Shown: positions 25,451-38,322 of the stretch, one piece after another | How positions within the stretch are numbered: the first letter of the stretch is position 1 | Layout of the letters: each line of letters begins with the position of its first letter | Notes under the pieces: model-generated | Databases searched by the model: none | What the model was told of the DNA's origin: nothing | What the model saw: only the letters and a program-made list of their open reading frames with translations | Translations under genes and position numbers: made by a program | Assembly: GCA_012064415.1 (NCBI GenBank) | Contig: SSNU01000071.1 | Location: 463,387-527,386, forward strand | Direction of reading: 5' to 3' | Origin: Gyrodactylus bullatarudis | Taxonomy: Eukaryota > Platyhelminthes > Monogenea > Gyrodactylidea > Gyrodactylidae | DNA length: 64,000 bases

Positions 25451-28279
25451 TTGTACTGGGCCTCAAATTATCTTGAAAAGGCCGAAATTCCACAAAAATG
25501 CACCTTTTTATTTGAATCTCAGCATTTAGAGTTAAAAAGACATATTAGTTTCCAAAATTAATCTTAAATGGATCTTTAGTGGATTATTTTTCAGGTCCTA
25601 CTCATAAGTGATAATGAGAATCCTAATTAGGGACCCCCGTTGTATTGATTGAAGCAAGTACAAGTAATGAAAAGCAATTACTTGATTGATACAGCCTTGT
25701 TTAAACAAGTAATTGTATTGAACAAGTAACTTACATGTACTTGTTGAGTAATTTTTTATGTACTACTCAAAAGTGACAAATGATTATAGGATTTTTGAGA
25801 ACCTTCCATTCGAGCTAGTAATTGCCAAGTTAAAAGGCTGTGTTCAATTCGTTTTTCCCCCTGTTTGAAACATAGCAATTAACTAATATTATTCCAAATA
25901 TTACCTCGTGTACAAATATGAATGACATCTCATAAGACTAATGGATGAATAATACAAGAAAAAGATTAATACAAAGATGACATTCAAAAGTTCATCCTCG
26001 TTGGATTTCCTTATTAAATTACGATAGAGCAGTGGAATTCAAGATGAATCCATTTCCAATCAAAAAAAGTATATATTTGAACATTACATTACGTAATGAT
26101 AGCAATTGTAACATCCATATATATATATATATCTTTTTATGGAATAATAAATGTTTAGTTATTAATTCTGTAAATTCATTGTGTAGAGATTATCTTTTAC
26201 CCCACAAACAGCATACCAATACAGTTTTCATGATTCATTCTCGGATGAAAAATAAATAAATTATGAGACAATGATTAATTTAATATCCAATGGAAAAAGT
26301 ACACAAAAGATTACGTGAATAAGAATGACCTGGTGATGTCCACAGAAAAAGGTAGCCCAAGTGATATCTTTGGATTGATTTATGATAGCTACAGAGCAGT
26401 GAACGTGTAGCTTTTCATTTGTTTTTGAGTAAACTTAGTTCCCCTCCAAAGATCCTGTTATCTTTGACAATGATGAAATTTTTTTTCATGATTCGCATTC
26501 AATCTTTTGTCTATCCTATGGTTTGTGGATACGCTGATTACGAATCTAAAAATGGGTCTTAATTTGATCCAAAAACAGACTTTTTTTTCATAAAAATTAG
26601 ATTTTCAATCTGAAACAATTTTCACAAATAACTGTATGGTGATGAGTATAAATCGCATTTGGCACTCTTTTCATAATAAGTTTAACCCTTATTCCTTGGA
26701 CAAATAGCCCTTCATAGCATATGGCATTTTGAACTCTAGTTCATATTCAAAATTCGAACACTAATCTAAAACACTGTTTATTTATTATTCTATCTCTTGT
26801 TTTTTGTTTTCTCTAATAAGCTTCTGGGTAATTCCTTTGGAAATATTCTCCATTAGACTGGGTCCCTCCTGATTTCGAAAGAAAGTCAAATTCCCTTCTA
26901 TATAATATAGACTACGTAAATTCCAAAAATATTATTTATTCTTTTCTTACATTTCTGGTCTAGCTTTTAGAATTTCTTGGGTCGAAATTTCCTAATATAA
27001 CTTTAATTGAAAAAAACGTTTTATATGCAATTTCATAGTTTTTTATAATACATTATCCTACAAATATGCTCGTTAAACTATAAATAATTTTTCAAGCTTG
27101 TAAGTATCTTCATTCGTTTTTCAGGTTTTTTGAAGCAATAGATTAAACAAGCATTGTAGGCTTATTTATCTAAAATGTTCCAGATTACTGCTAACGACCA
27201 TCTTCTGGTAGGTCTCTTGCAACTGTAATTTCTTATGTGTTGATCTAAGGAATCAAAACCAGCCTTTATCGAGTTAATAATAATACTTTGCCAATCCAAG
27301 CTTCTCATGACTATCATCAAATGAACCATGATAACAAAATTAGAACGATACTTTACAAAAAATCTTGATTTCCCAAAGCAATGACGAATTTTCGTGAACT
27401 TCTTTAGGTAAATTCGAGTTCTTTCTTCAAATCTTCGAAATCAATAAAATATGTTTTTAGTTCAAACGACGAGATTTGATATCTGTTGTTATTGAACATG
27501 GCTACGATAGATGCAACCATCTAATTTTCAATTCTATGCATCAACGCCACAGATCTATCTAGTATTTTTTGACAATATTAACATTTTAAAAACATGATAT
27601 AAAATTTATCAAAAATGAATTAATCTTTGTACTCTGATGGTGTATGGAATCTAATATTTGACGATTTTAAAATTTACAACATCACCAGATTGGTACATGT
27701 CATAAAAAGTCAGGAAATAATGTTATTCGCGATAAATTTATAATTCTTACACAAACCTCTATTTTTCATCAAGGTCTCTTAATTTCCAAAGGGTGTTTTG
27801 ATATCCAAGTAGAAAATAAAACTAAAGAAAAATTAGATTCAAAAAATAAATTTCCTTTTTGATTTGGCACAGATTTTTGAAGGGATAAGGTTCTGGATCC
27901 TGAGTTGTGTTAGTGACGAAGGATGTTGATAAGTTGATGTTGAGTTTGGTGATGTGTTTCTGTTGACTTTGAAGTGGGGATCAAAAGTCAACTTTTTGAG
28001 AAAAATTATTAGGGTAAATGAGAAACACCTAGGGTCTGAGGACTGCTCAACTCCTTACCATATTTAACGGAATATACAAGCATTTTAAGTATTGAAAGCT
28101 GAGTTTGAAAATGTATTTAAGAATACTCCAACTTTTCTGGAAGAGAAGGTAGATATTTTGCATGTTTTTGTATAATAAATAATTTACATTGGATAATCGG
28201 GTTGGCTTAGTGGGTACAGTACCTACTAGACCTCGATGAAAATTTCAGATTTTGAAAAGTTTTTGGGAGAAAATTGATA
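25451..28279. other. AT-rich intergenic stretch with small repeats
   Basis: At 25,650-25,760 there is a cluster of alternating 'caagta' and 'tacttg' motifs in both orientations, including the palindrome 'ttgtttaaacaa', resembling the tips of hAT-type MITEs. There is a TA microsatellite at about 26,117-26,132. A fragment of the 24.6-kb repeat lies at about 26,480-26,590. No gene seen. Confidence 0.5.
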
Positions 28280-28820
28280 TGGTATTGTAGATTACCTTAG
28301 TTACTATTTTTACAAAAAACTCGATATTTTTCTCCGGATTCACAGAAAAAATAATTTTTTGAATTCTTAATGGAATGAGCTAAAAAGATGTGGATATTTG
28401 AAAAAATTTCAATCTGACCAAAATTAGCCACTTTTTCAACTTTTGAACCCAAAATTTTCATAGATTTCGATGCTTCGAAGCAGTTATTATTACTGATATT
28501 TGGGATCAACATTAGACGAAGAATTCAAATTTGGCCATAGAAATAGCGAATAACTTACTGTTTCCGAGAAAAAGTTAGACCTCAAGATTTCGGATAATTC
28601 GCCATGGTGGTTCGTTTTCCTACAGTAATGACGAATCTCAGTGAACTTCTACGGGTGAATTCGAATTCTTCGTCTAATTTTGATCCCAAATATCAGTACT
28701 TAACAATTTCGAATTATCGAAATTGATGAAAATTTTGGGTTCAAAAGTTGGAAATTTGGTGCATTTTCGAAATCCAAAAATTGGCCTAATATTTTGGTCA
28801 GATTGAATTTTTAAAAATAT
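28280..28820. repeat. Degenerate foldback-family copy with internal 'attagacgaagaattcaaat' blocks
   Basis: The left part carries 'actatttttacaaaaaactcg', matching the termini at 1270 and 37,665. The blocks 'gaagaattcaaatttggcc' and 'aaatatcagta' occur in opposite orientations around 28,500 and 28,690, which shows an inverted arrangement. The outer right end is not resolved. Confidence 0.5.
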
Positions 28821-29352
28821 CTCCTTAAAATAACTTTCACATCACCACCCGTGTTTCTATATGTTGGAGCTAGAATGGTCTGAACTGCTAGATTCGTCTT
28901 AAGACAATTCTAGCTAGCTAAATTGGTCTGAAATATTTAGTATTTATTCCTCATTGCCCTTTTTGTACGCCTTGAATAGACTATTTATTAGTCCTCATAA
29001 AGTTTATAAATGTTTTGTTTTATAAACATTATCAATTAGTTCAACTCGTCTTGAGTATTAGAATAGCCCCTTTTTTGTAAATTTATTACACCTATAATAG
29101 ATTTGAAATCGCCCCTTCCTCTATAGTCGTCAAGAATTTGAATTTTGCAGTTGTCTTCTATCTTAAAAGTAGGAATTTGCCACCTTCTTGAACATTTTCC
29201 TTCGAAAATCAATCCCTGAGACACACAATTCACTGACCTTCTCAGCTTGTTTGGGTAATGAGAGCTTATACTCACTAAAGTCACACTGATTATCATCATA
29301 CACTAGTGAATTACCAATACTCAATGATTTTCCAGACTCACGGTAACATATA
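28821..29352. other. Intergenic, no gene seen
   Basis: An 87-codon minus-strand frame at 29,036-29,299 has no recognisable domain. A short palindrome ('tttataaatgttttg' with 'ttttataaacatt') lies near 29,000-29,030. Confidence 0.4.
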
Positions 29353-29570
29353 CAACTAGTTAAGATGGGAATTTATGATTTTACAACATTCTTAGATCAA
29401 AAAATCGGAACTGATCAAGATGTTTTGGACTCTAGATATGAAGAAAAATTATTTTCAAAAAATCAATTTTAAAACTTTGATGTCAAAGTGAGAAAGTGAT
29501 CAACAGTGGATTTTTAGGATCATAAGTTTGAAGAATTTTACAAAAATCATAAATTCTCGTGTTTATACCT
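29353..29570. repeat. Compact foldback-family element, about 218 bp
   Basis: The left arm 'ctagttaagatgggaattta' followed by 'gattttacaacattctt' is matched in inverted form by the right arm 'aagaattttacaaaaatc' followed by 'taaattctcgtg'. The centre keeps the family's 'ctgatcaagatgttttgga' and 'agaaagtgatcaa' blocks. Confidence 0.65.
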
Positions 29571-31684
29571 TGATAGATTTAAACAATTTCATTTATTAGT
29601 AGTAATTTGTTTTTAAATTAATCAAAGGAAATCTTACTTTTTCACTGGAAATTTGAAAGTTTATAGATTTACTTCTCATTGATAATTTTTTTTCAGATTA
29701 ATAAGGATTCCCAGATACATCTCCATCAATGTATGTTTTCCTAAGAGTTGACTACACTTGGGAAATATCTCTCTTTAATTGCTTTTATCATTTAAGTAGT
29801 CTTTTCTAGATTCCTTGGGATTTTTTTATCAGGATAACAAGATAAAGAAATAAACCGGATATTGCTGCATTTGTTATTTAATGCAATTCTCCAAAGTTGG
29901 TAGAATTGTGTGATTTATTTCCTATCTCGTAAATGGGGAAAAGTTACCCTTTGAACTGTAGTGAAACAGTGGCAATATCTAAAGTACAAATGTCCAATGA
30001 TTGAATACATTCACACAATGGGCACATTAGATTTTGAGTAGTTTGTTATTTTTGTTAAGTGCAACTTTAAAAATGCCTTTTAACTGGAAAATTTAGATAT
30101 CTTTTCCCCTCTCTGTCAACAATGACTGATTTTTATCAAGCATGATCTGGTTAACTTTTTTACATAAAATATCATAAAAATACAACAAAGTTGACCAACT
30201 CTGAAACATCTTTGAAATAATCCTCAAAAAATTGGATTTATCGTTTGGTAATACCTATTAAATACCTGATCTATGTCCCAAAATAAATAATCTGATTGGG
30301 CCAAAATATTAAAGCCTAAAAATTTTGATTAAAATCTAAATTTTGAGCCGTTTGAATGCAATTTTAAATAGAAATAGGTTAGTAAGGTATTTTTAATAAA
30401 CAGTGCATATTCTAGTAAAAAATTCCGATTAACTTGGGGTATTTTGAAGATTTTTGGGGTATCAGAGAATTTAAATTTCATAAATGGATATAATAGATTC
30501 GCATTGCAGCCGAAACATTGACTTTTTTTTCATTTTTCTTTTGAATTAATGAGATTTTTTTCGACCTGAATAAATAAGAGATCAATCAGTTTTTCTGTCG
30601 GAATGATGGAATGAAAAAAACATTTTTTTCTCTCAATTAAATACCGTATTCTAATGATGGATGAATCATTTGATTAAGCAATTGAATTATTATTTATTGG
30701 AGAAAGAATTTATTATTACTTTTGGGTTGTTTTGCCACACGATTATTTAAAATTACAGATTTCCCATAATATTGGCGAGCTTCTACAAAGCAGACAATCC
30801 AGAGGTCTTTCGATCGAACAAAAAGGCGAAGAAGATATTCAAAGAGCTATGGGCTAAATTCTTGAAATGATTCTTATCGTGTGAGACTTTCCAGAAAAAC
30901 CAAAAGCCTTGTGTGTCCAATCAAAACTTTGAAGCAATCAGATTTCTTCTTAATCTTGAAAAACATTTAATATCTCAGAAAAATATTGCATTTTCGACAA
31001 TGATATTTTGGTGGGAACCTCGGATTTTCTAGAAATTAGCTAATTAGAAATCAATATGTGATAGAAAAGTATGAATAAGTCAATGTAAAAGGGTGTTTAA
31101 AGTATAGAGAATGTCATTCTGTTCATATATCATAGTACTAACTGCAATTCATTGGCAGATTTTCATAATTTCGAATTTCCTTCAAAAATATTGGTAAATC
31201 AAAATTAATTTAACACAATCAGAAATTTTCTTTTTGAAACCGAACGTTGAAAATTGGCCCATAGAGCATCGCTCTTTTTCCAAAATATAATAATCAACTT
31301 AACATTTTGTTATGCATAAAATCTGAGTATTTTTTCATCCAGGCTAAAATTTTTGCTTGAAGCTAATTCCAAAATTTAATTGAGCTAAGATTTGAATTCT
31401 TACGTAATAATTGATAGGAAATTTATGGACTAAGCAGTGCCATTCCAATAGAATAAGACAAAACTGAACTGTATAACACTAGTATTTTTATCTTTTTTAG
31501 CCCTAGACCAAAGTCCACAAATATTTGAGCCGTTTAAAATATAGATCTAAAAGAATTAAATTTTGCGTGTTAAAATATGAAGAAGAAAAAATAGTGCTCA
31601 TTTTTCAAAATAGTACTCAGATTTTTTCAGATTGAATTTTTCAAAATAAAAGTTATTAAAAAATGATCATGTTTCCTTTGCTTA
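29571..31684. other. AT-rich intergenic stretch, nothing recognised
   Basis: No ORF with domain features, no RNA gene and no clear repeat boundary that I can see. Confidence 0.4.
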
Positions 31685-31915
31685 GAACTTTAACTCCTTC
31701 GGTGCCGAGACTATTTCACAATTTTTATAAAAACCAAAATTTAGCTATGAAGATACCAAGTTATTTGGCCAAAAATATTACTAATGCAAGTTCACATTGT
31801 GGGCTTCAATTTAAACTTTAACTTATCCAGAAACCTATCAAACTGGTAGAGTTATATGAAGGTTCAAAAAATAGGAAAATGTACGTATATGTCCATCGGC
31901 ACCGAAGAGGTTAAG
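31685..31915. repeat. Foldback repeat with 'ctccttcggtgccga' tips
   Basis: The left tip 'ttaactccttcggtgccga' (from about 31,689) returns as its complement 'tcggcaccgaagaggttaa' at about 31,894-31,912. An internal part ('atgcaagttcacatt...gtcaatttaaac'-like, then 'aaacctatcaaactgg') is shared with about 3650-3740. The tips end in TTAA-type sequence. Confidence 0.6.
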
Positions 31916-33828
31916 GTCCCTTCACAAATCGACAAATCTTAAAATTTAAATTCCTGAAAAGTGCGTTAGAAAATTATGCAGAAATAAAATTGTTGTGCTC
32001 AATAGAAAAATGAGATTTGACCTGAATAAATGGAAATTTATTTAATAAACATTTAAACATCACATCAGTTCATCAGAATGACTTCTTTTAATCTCAGGAT
32101 TGCATTCATCAATTATTTAATCCGTCCTTATTCACCTATCTTCTCTCTACCCATGCATTTATCTTACTGATTTTAATGAATTCAGTTGAACCGAAATAAT
32201 GGTTTACACGAATTTATAAAGTAAATATATATTCCATCTATTCTCACCCCTTCATCAATTCCATGGCCAAGAGTCATATATTTTGTTCCAGATATTGGGG
32301 TGAGGTTCCAAGATGTAAGAATTATAATAGAGAATCTGTATTCCTTTGAGAAATGCTTGTGTTTCATTTTGACAATTAAAGTACAAGTATTAATTGTTTC
32401 ATGTTTATCTTCTCTGTTTTCATCTACACTCTTTGAGTTCATGTCAACATGAAACAGAATTTAGTCATGATTCTCGGGTCACTTGTTAATTAAGCTACTC
32501 TCAATGAATTTCGATATTTTATGATTTTTTTTCATCAATCTGATTCAAAATACAAAGTTTCACTTGATTGAGAAAAAAAAATTCTTAAACTTCGAGTCTT
32601 TCCAGGTGTGAGGAGAATCAATAGTTATTTTTCAGGGTAACCAATGGAAAAATAAAACAAAAAGGATCATTTATATTTAAGAAAGCCCTTCATTATCTTG
32701 CGAATGTCTATTTCCGGCTAATCTATAAAAAATTTGCCCCCTCTTGTTTTGCAGTAATTTTTCTGAATGACAAAGAGACTAAGGGCTTTTTAACATCGAT
32801 GAAATGAAAACGAATCCCTTGCGGTGAGAGAAATAAGAGGGGGGGGGGGCAACTGTTCTCTAATTTAACCGGTTAATTCAAGAATTTCAATCAATAGCTG
32901 GGGATAAAGTCGAACTTTTTATTATTCGAAGCAACAATAACTTTGATTGTGTAAACTGAAAAGTATCGGAGAGAAGAAAATATTTCCCTTTTCAAGAATA
33001 ATAAAAGTTGAAATAACAAGGGAACTCTCTTGCTAATCTCCATCCATCCTCTCTACTCAAGTTAGTAATGTCTTCTTCCCTTTTTTAAAGTGCAAATCTT
33101 TACAAATGTAAAATACTAAATAATAGTTTACTAATTTTTCCTCCAGAAGTACAACAATAATGAAACATAATTGAGCAAAAAACTTTTTTATTTCTTTTCC
33201 TCCACACCTCATCTCATTCATAGATGCATCTTTTTTGTATGTATTAGATATATATCTATATTTGAGTAGCAAATTAATTAAAATCTCCTATCTATTCATT
33301 TATTCACAGTATTGGATAGTCATAGGTGGGGGATCAAGATCAAGTGTGACTTTTCTACATTCTACGTGTTCTGGAAGGAGAGAGTGTTTTTCCTGTTGTT
33401 GTAAGCATTCCATCATATTCTCATCCATAGATGAGTTCAAAAATACCACAGTCAAGGAATCTGTATGCAGAAAGGATTTCAGGTCCGAGTCTGTTTAATG
33501 ACTTCAAAAATTGAATATAAATACATATTCGGAATCAGAATGAACTATAGATGAATAATAAAACCTTTTAATAAAAAATTCTTTTCGTCATTTTTCAATA
33601 CATTTTCCCTATCTACTTTCAAGCGACCACACAAGTAATTGTAGGATTTTTTAAATAAATAAACTTTTTTCGGGAAGATTGATAAAAAAGTTATTAAATG
33701 GTGTGTATCTTTTATTCATGGGATTTTTATTTCTACAAAAATTTTTAGGTTTGATATTTTGGCCCACATATGGGCCTTGGACCTGAAAGGGTTAATCCCT
33801 CCTATCTTCCCTCTATATTTATACTCAA
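31916..33828. other. AT-rich intergenic stretch
   Basis: It contains an 11-base G run (32,839-32,849), the only one in the window. Just before the next element there is a repeat end reading 'gacctgaaagggttaa' (33,780-33,795). No gene seen; the frames at 33.06-33.50 kb show no domain. Confidence 0.4.
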
Positions 33829-33830
33829 TA

Positions 33831-34277
33831 CAGTTATGCCCCAGTTTTGGTGTATGAGAAATCGCACACTCCAATTTTCCTATGAAACATAGTTTTTCTC
33901 ATCAAGACACTGAAACGACTTTCGAAAGAATTCGTTATTGATTTTTAATTAGACATGAAGATGTAATTAATTAATGAAGCTAACATAGAAAATGTTTGAA
34001 ACTAAATTGAAACCCATAATTATAGACTAAAATTATAATAATTATTGAACTCATGCTCAGTGGACGAATGCAATAGGGCTTAGTGGTACTGATCGAATCA
34101 AGAGAAAATTCTCTTTAAATTGAGACAAAAAACTAAAATATTTTGAAATTTTGGCCAAAAAATTATCTTTCCAAAAACTTGTTCTACTTTTAAGTAGATC
34201 TATGATGAGAAAAATCTATGTTTCATAGGAAAATTGGGGTGTGCGATATCTCATACACCAAAACTGGGGCACAACTG
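33831..34277. mobile_element. Tc1/mariner-type MITE with about 75-bp terminal inverted repeats, 447 bp
   Basis: The left end starts CAGTTATGCCCCAGTTTTGG and the right end is its complement (…CTGGGGCACAACTG). The inverted match continues for about 75 bp through 'gtatgagaaatcgcacac' and 'cctatgaaacatag' to 'tttttctcatca'. The dinucleotide TA stands immediately outside both ends (33,829-33,830 and 34,278-34,279), the target site of Tc1/mariner elements. The centre is about 300 bp of AT-rich non-coding sequence. The 62-codon frame at 34,218 lies in the right arm and is not a gene. Confidence 0.8.
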
Positions 34278-34279
34278 TA

Positions 34280-35465
34280 TTCCGAATTTCTTGCATTCGT
34301 CCCTCTGTTTCTTAACAAGTTAATTATGATTACAGAAGATTTAAAAACAGATTTTAATCCATCGAATGGGACTTTTCAATGGAATTTTCAAAATTATTTT
34401 CGATAGTGGCAGTGATAGTGCTCAAGTTCCATTTTTAGTAAAAAAACTCTAAAATTTGATATTACTTTCAACTAGTTTTTAAATAAATTTCGGGCCATTA
34501 TACATCATTCGAATTCTCCTGAAGAGCCCATTCAGATTCAGACCTAGGCTAGAAATCGAAAATTTCGTAAAACTATCTCCACAAATTAGTCAATTGAATT
34601 TTTTATTTTATTAAAAATTAAATTGTTTCAAATTATTTTTTAATTTTAAATTCTCAAATTTGGTTTTCTCAATTTATCTCAAAAACTAAAAAAATTTAGA
34701 AAATGTAATTACAGATCTGAAATCAGCACTAAATTTTCTTAGTGTTCTAATTTTTTTTCCAAAAAGGTTTGTATTATTGTAAAACGCATATTGTATTGCA
34801 TTGATAGAGTCTTGAATTTAGGAAATAAATTATACCACAGTGGATAATATCTACAGTGGATGATGGCTGTCCTTTTTGAAATTACTTTGAATTACTTTCT
34901 TCTTGCCTTTGATTTCGTGTTTATTAACAGTTGAAATAACATAATTATACCATTCAAGATCATGAAATATAGCCAAAAAGATTTATTTATTCCATTGGAA
35001 TCAGTTATAATGCTTACGTGGGATTGCATAATTATAATTAAGAAGAGGATATAATATAAATTATCAATTACCGCATAGAATTGTATAATAATCATTATAA
35101 TTCTTGATACATGATGTATTCTCTCTATACACATAGACTGGATTATGTTAATTAAATCAGACAATTTATGACAAGTTTAGTCCTAAAAGTATATATTATA
35201 TATGTAATATTCCTAAAATCATACTCGAACAAATTTGTTTCAGTACGCCATTCAGTCAGTTGGTTCAAGATGAAATTTAAGGTTGATCCATAAAGATTTT
35301 GACTATTCGTCAATTTCTAGAAATATTCATATAGCAAAGGGGCGAAGACAAAAATGAACACTGTGATCTAGATCATGAGACACATATTCAAATCTTGGGT
35401 TTTTTGCCAAATAAAAAAATCTTCCCTTCCAAACCTGAATGCCAAAAAAATTATTCAATGATTGA
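34280..35465. other. AT-rich intergenic stretch, nothing recognised
   Basis: A 90-codon minus-strand frame (34,892-35,164) is rich in Ile, Met and Ser with a hydrophobic C-terminal part but resembles nothing I know. It is probably chance in AT-rich DNA. Confidence 0.4.
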
Positions 35466-35471
35466 CTATTA

Positions 35472-35895
35472 GACTTGGATGAAATTTCGTAAAACTGATG
35501 AAACCGCCTGTAATTTTGTTTAAATAATCTATGAGCTATTTCTAAATCATTACATTTCGGAAATTTTCAAATTTTGAGCGTTTTTTATTTTACATTTTGT
35601 TAATTATATTCGATTTATTAACTTTATGCAGTTATAAATAGTTTAAATTGTTTTTCATATCTTGGATTTTGAATGTAAAAGATTAAGACATTTTTAATGA
35701 AAATATAAATCAAGAGAATATTAAGAACGTTCAAATTTTGAAAATTTCCGAAATTTTGTTTATATGATACAAGAATCATTTAAGGAGTTGACTCAGCCAG
35801 ACATGATGGAATGATTTAGAAATAGCTCAAAGATTATTTAAACAAAATTACAGGCGGTTTCATCAGTTTTACGAAATTTCATCCAAGTCTTTTGA
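35472..35895. repeat. Foldback/hAT-like MITE, copy A
   Basis: The tips are 'agacttggatgaaatttcg' on the left and its complement on the right. The inverted match runs through 'aaactgatgaaaccgcctg' and 'attttgtttaaataatc' to 'gagctatttctaaatcat'. The sequence TTGACTA occurs just outside both tips, a possible target duplication close to the 8 bp typical of hAT elements. A second, longer copy lies at 43,530-44,000, and the left arm here lacks a segment present there. Confidence 0.7.
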
Positions 35896-35898
35896 CTA

Positions 35899-36225
35899 GT
35901 GTTGTTCGCTTGCTACCTGACTATTTTTTCTTTTGGCTTGTATTGGTCTATCTGTAGAAAAAGAAAGGGGAGAAAAAAGTGTAGGATTTCTTAAAGAATA
36001 AGTATCTTAAGTTTTTTTGAAAAATCTCTCGCCAGAAGAAGAATACGACATGTATTCGAAATATTGTCCAAACTATTTTTATCAGGGTAATCTAAATTTT
36101 TTAAATTCTAATCTTAATTTTTTTTCTACAGATAGATCAATACAAGCCAGAAGACAACAACGTCAGAACGTTATAGTAAATCTATGCCGAACAGCTCCCT
36201 GAAGAACTACTTGATACAAAATTAT
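35899..36225. repeat. Two head-to-head fragments of an uncharacterised coding repeat ('TDRxIQARRQ' family)
   Basis: The minus strand of 35,899-36,000 and the plus strand of about 36,025-36,200 both translate to variants of the same peptide, including 'STDRSIQARRQQRQ' on the plus side and a preceding 'EEEYDMYSKY'. The nucleotides 'atagatcaatacaagccag' and their complement sit at the inner ends. The same peptide occurs in both orientations at 53.7-54.35 kb. It looks like the C-terminal part of a transposable-element protein; the family is unknown to me. Confidence 0.55.
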
Positions 36226-37250
36226 GATAATCATTGATTATTAATCAATGATTTAAAACTTTTATCATGATGAACCTTATGAATCAGAGTAAATATTAGT
36301 TTTTTCTACTCATTCTCATTCAAAATTGACTTTAAAACTTCTTCTCGAAATTCTTCTAAAAAGCAGGACTAAAATAAATTGAAGTGATAATAAAAAAATT
36401 TCTTAAAACAAGATTATATTTTTAGACATTTTTCAAGTTCAGTAATTTACACATTAATTACTTGTTAATGAATAAAATTAGAATGTAAACAATTGCTCAA
36501 AGATCATGAGTCCTGTTTTATGACCGGGGAAGTTGTTAATTTCGATTCTACTACATTTAAATACTGATTCTCTATCCAGAAGACAGATCATTCAACTTAG
36601 GGTACGATTCCTTGATAAAAGTTTCTTTTTTCTCTTTAATCTCCGTGAGTGAAGCTTTAAAAAAAACGTTTAAAAATTTTATATTTTTTTCAAAAAACCA
36701 GTCATCTTTATATTGTGATGACTTCATGCTTCATTCGAAAGAATATAAGTTTTTCTATCAGAAAAACAGAGTTATGCCTTGATAAAGTTCCCATATATGA
36801 CCTGCTGGAGCTTAAAAGGGTTAAATTGTGGGATTACATTTTTCATTCCGATAATTGGTATAACATTTACTTGTGGCTCTTTTAAGTTTGATCAGATAAA
36901 TAATTTCTCTTGGTTATGTTGTAGAGGAAAAGATTATTTTCTCAAAGCAAGTTGAAAAGTCAAATGACTTGCCTGTTTTAAAAGTGCATAGAAATTGGAA
37001 AAAATAAATTCAATGTCTCTTTAGCATGATGGGACTGAATATTTTCTTGTTTTTTCTCTCTCATAAACGATAGTTTTCGTACATTTATATGATCGAGGAA
37101 AGTATTATTAGAAAGATTTTCTTCAATCTAACATTATCATGAGCGATAATAAATTCTGAGAAAGCATTTTGATAAACCAAACTTTTACCAGTTACGAAAA
37201 AACATTATTTATCATTCGTTCAGAAGAAAACAAATATTTTTTTTTAAATT
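36226..37250. other. AT-rich intergenic stretch with one repeat fragment
   Basis: At about 36,595-36,832 there is a fragment of the 24-25 kb repeat ('cttgataaaagtttctttt', 'aaaaaaacgtttaaaa'). It ends in 'gagcttaaaagggttaa', an end matched in inverted form at 38,328. No gene seen. Confidence 0.45.
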
Positions 37251-37692
37251 AAAGCTAGTTGACATGAAGACTATTTTCACAAAAAGCACAATATTTTTCC
37301 TCGCAACGTTAGGAAAAAGACTCAACTTTTTAAGAGAAACTCACCATTTTCAAGAAAAAGTAAAACTTCGTGATTATCAAAAAATTCAAATAGTTTGAAT
37401 TCCCATTGTAAACTTCGAATTCTTTGTCTAATGATGATACAAAATATCATCATTTGATTGCTTTTAATCTTCGAAATCAATAAAAGCTCAAACGTTGAAA
37501 TTTGGCGCTTTCTAGAAATTCTAAATATGGCATAATTTTAGCTAGATTGCATTTTTTCCAGAAATAGTTTTTATTCCAACAACTCATTTCATAATCGGAT
37601 TCAAAAACCAAATTTTTCTCCTTACTATTCCGAGCGAAAATATTGAGTTTTTTGTAAAATAGTGGATTCTCATCTTCATGTCGACTGGCTTT
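37251..37692. repeat. Foldback-family element, 442 bp
   Basis: The left tip 'aaagctagttgacatgaaga' is matched by the right tip, whose complement reads 'aagccagtcgacatgaagat'. The inverted match continues through 'actattttcacaaaaagc' and 'caatatttttcctcg'. Internal blocks 'gtttacaatgggaa'-like and 'attctttgtctaatgatg' are shared with 28.5-28.7 kb. Confidence 0.7.
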
Positions 37693-38247
37693 ATTATCTT
37701 TCGAGAAATAATCCTCCTAAAACCTAAATTTTCCCAGTAACCTAGAGAAAGCATTAATCATCTAGTCTCAGACATTTAGACAACAAAACGAAATTGTAAG
37801 TCGAAAGAGAAGAAGAAAAGCATCGAGGATTTATTAGATCAAAAACAACTTTTGCTCGTGAGGTCCATTCTTGATTATAGGCAACAGTTTTTATCTCTTC
37901 CTTTGATGTAAAGAGTTTCGTCAAGAGACTTTTTATGATATTTAGACTGCACAATTTGCCAGGCTTCTTTATTTTTTATTTAAATTTTATATTCTTTATA
38001 CAGAAGATGGGATATTCTTTCTATTCAAAATTGCACGTTTTATTTTCTTCTTTTTTCTCTTTAACATGTTATTTTTCCTGATGTCATGAGTGCAAGAATC
38101 AAGACAAACAGCTGAATCTCATTAAGAGAATGCTAAGGAAATTGTTCGAATAAAACTTTATCTATCAGTGGAAAAAACAGTTTTTACTCACTGTTTGTGA
38201 TTCAAACATTCATGACCCTAATAGAAAAGTAAAAAATTCAATCTTTC

Positions 38248-38322
38248 TAGCCTGGCTTAGTGATTTAAAGCACCAGCTTCTACATCTGAATATTATTTGA
38301 TTCTATTATGGAATTGACATTA
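38248..38322 (+). repeat. tRNA-derived SINE-like sequence, copy 1
   Basis: The order of blocks 'ctggcttagtgatttaaagca' and then 'gattctattatggaattgac' resembles a decayed tRNA with A-box and B-box positions. It aligns with 38,716-38,815 across most of its length, with a gap. It does not fold into a convincing intact tRNA, so it is not a functional tRNA gene. Confidence 0.4.

Noticed and set aside
34892..35164. 90-codon hydrophobic frame
   Set aside because: The Ile/Met-rich composition is what AT-rich DNA yields by chance; no signal or domain supports a membrane protein gene.
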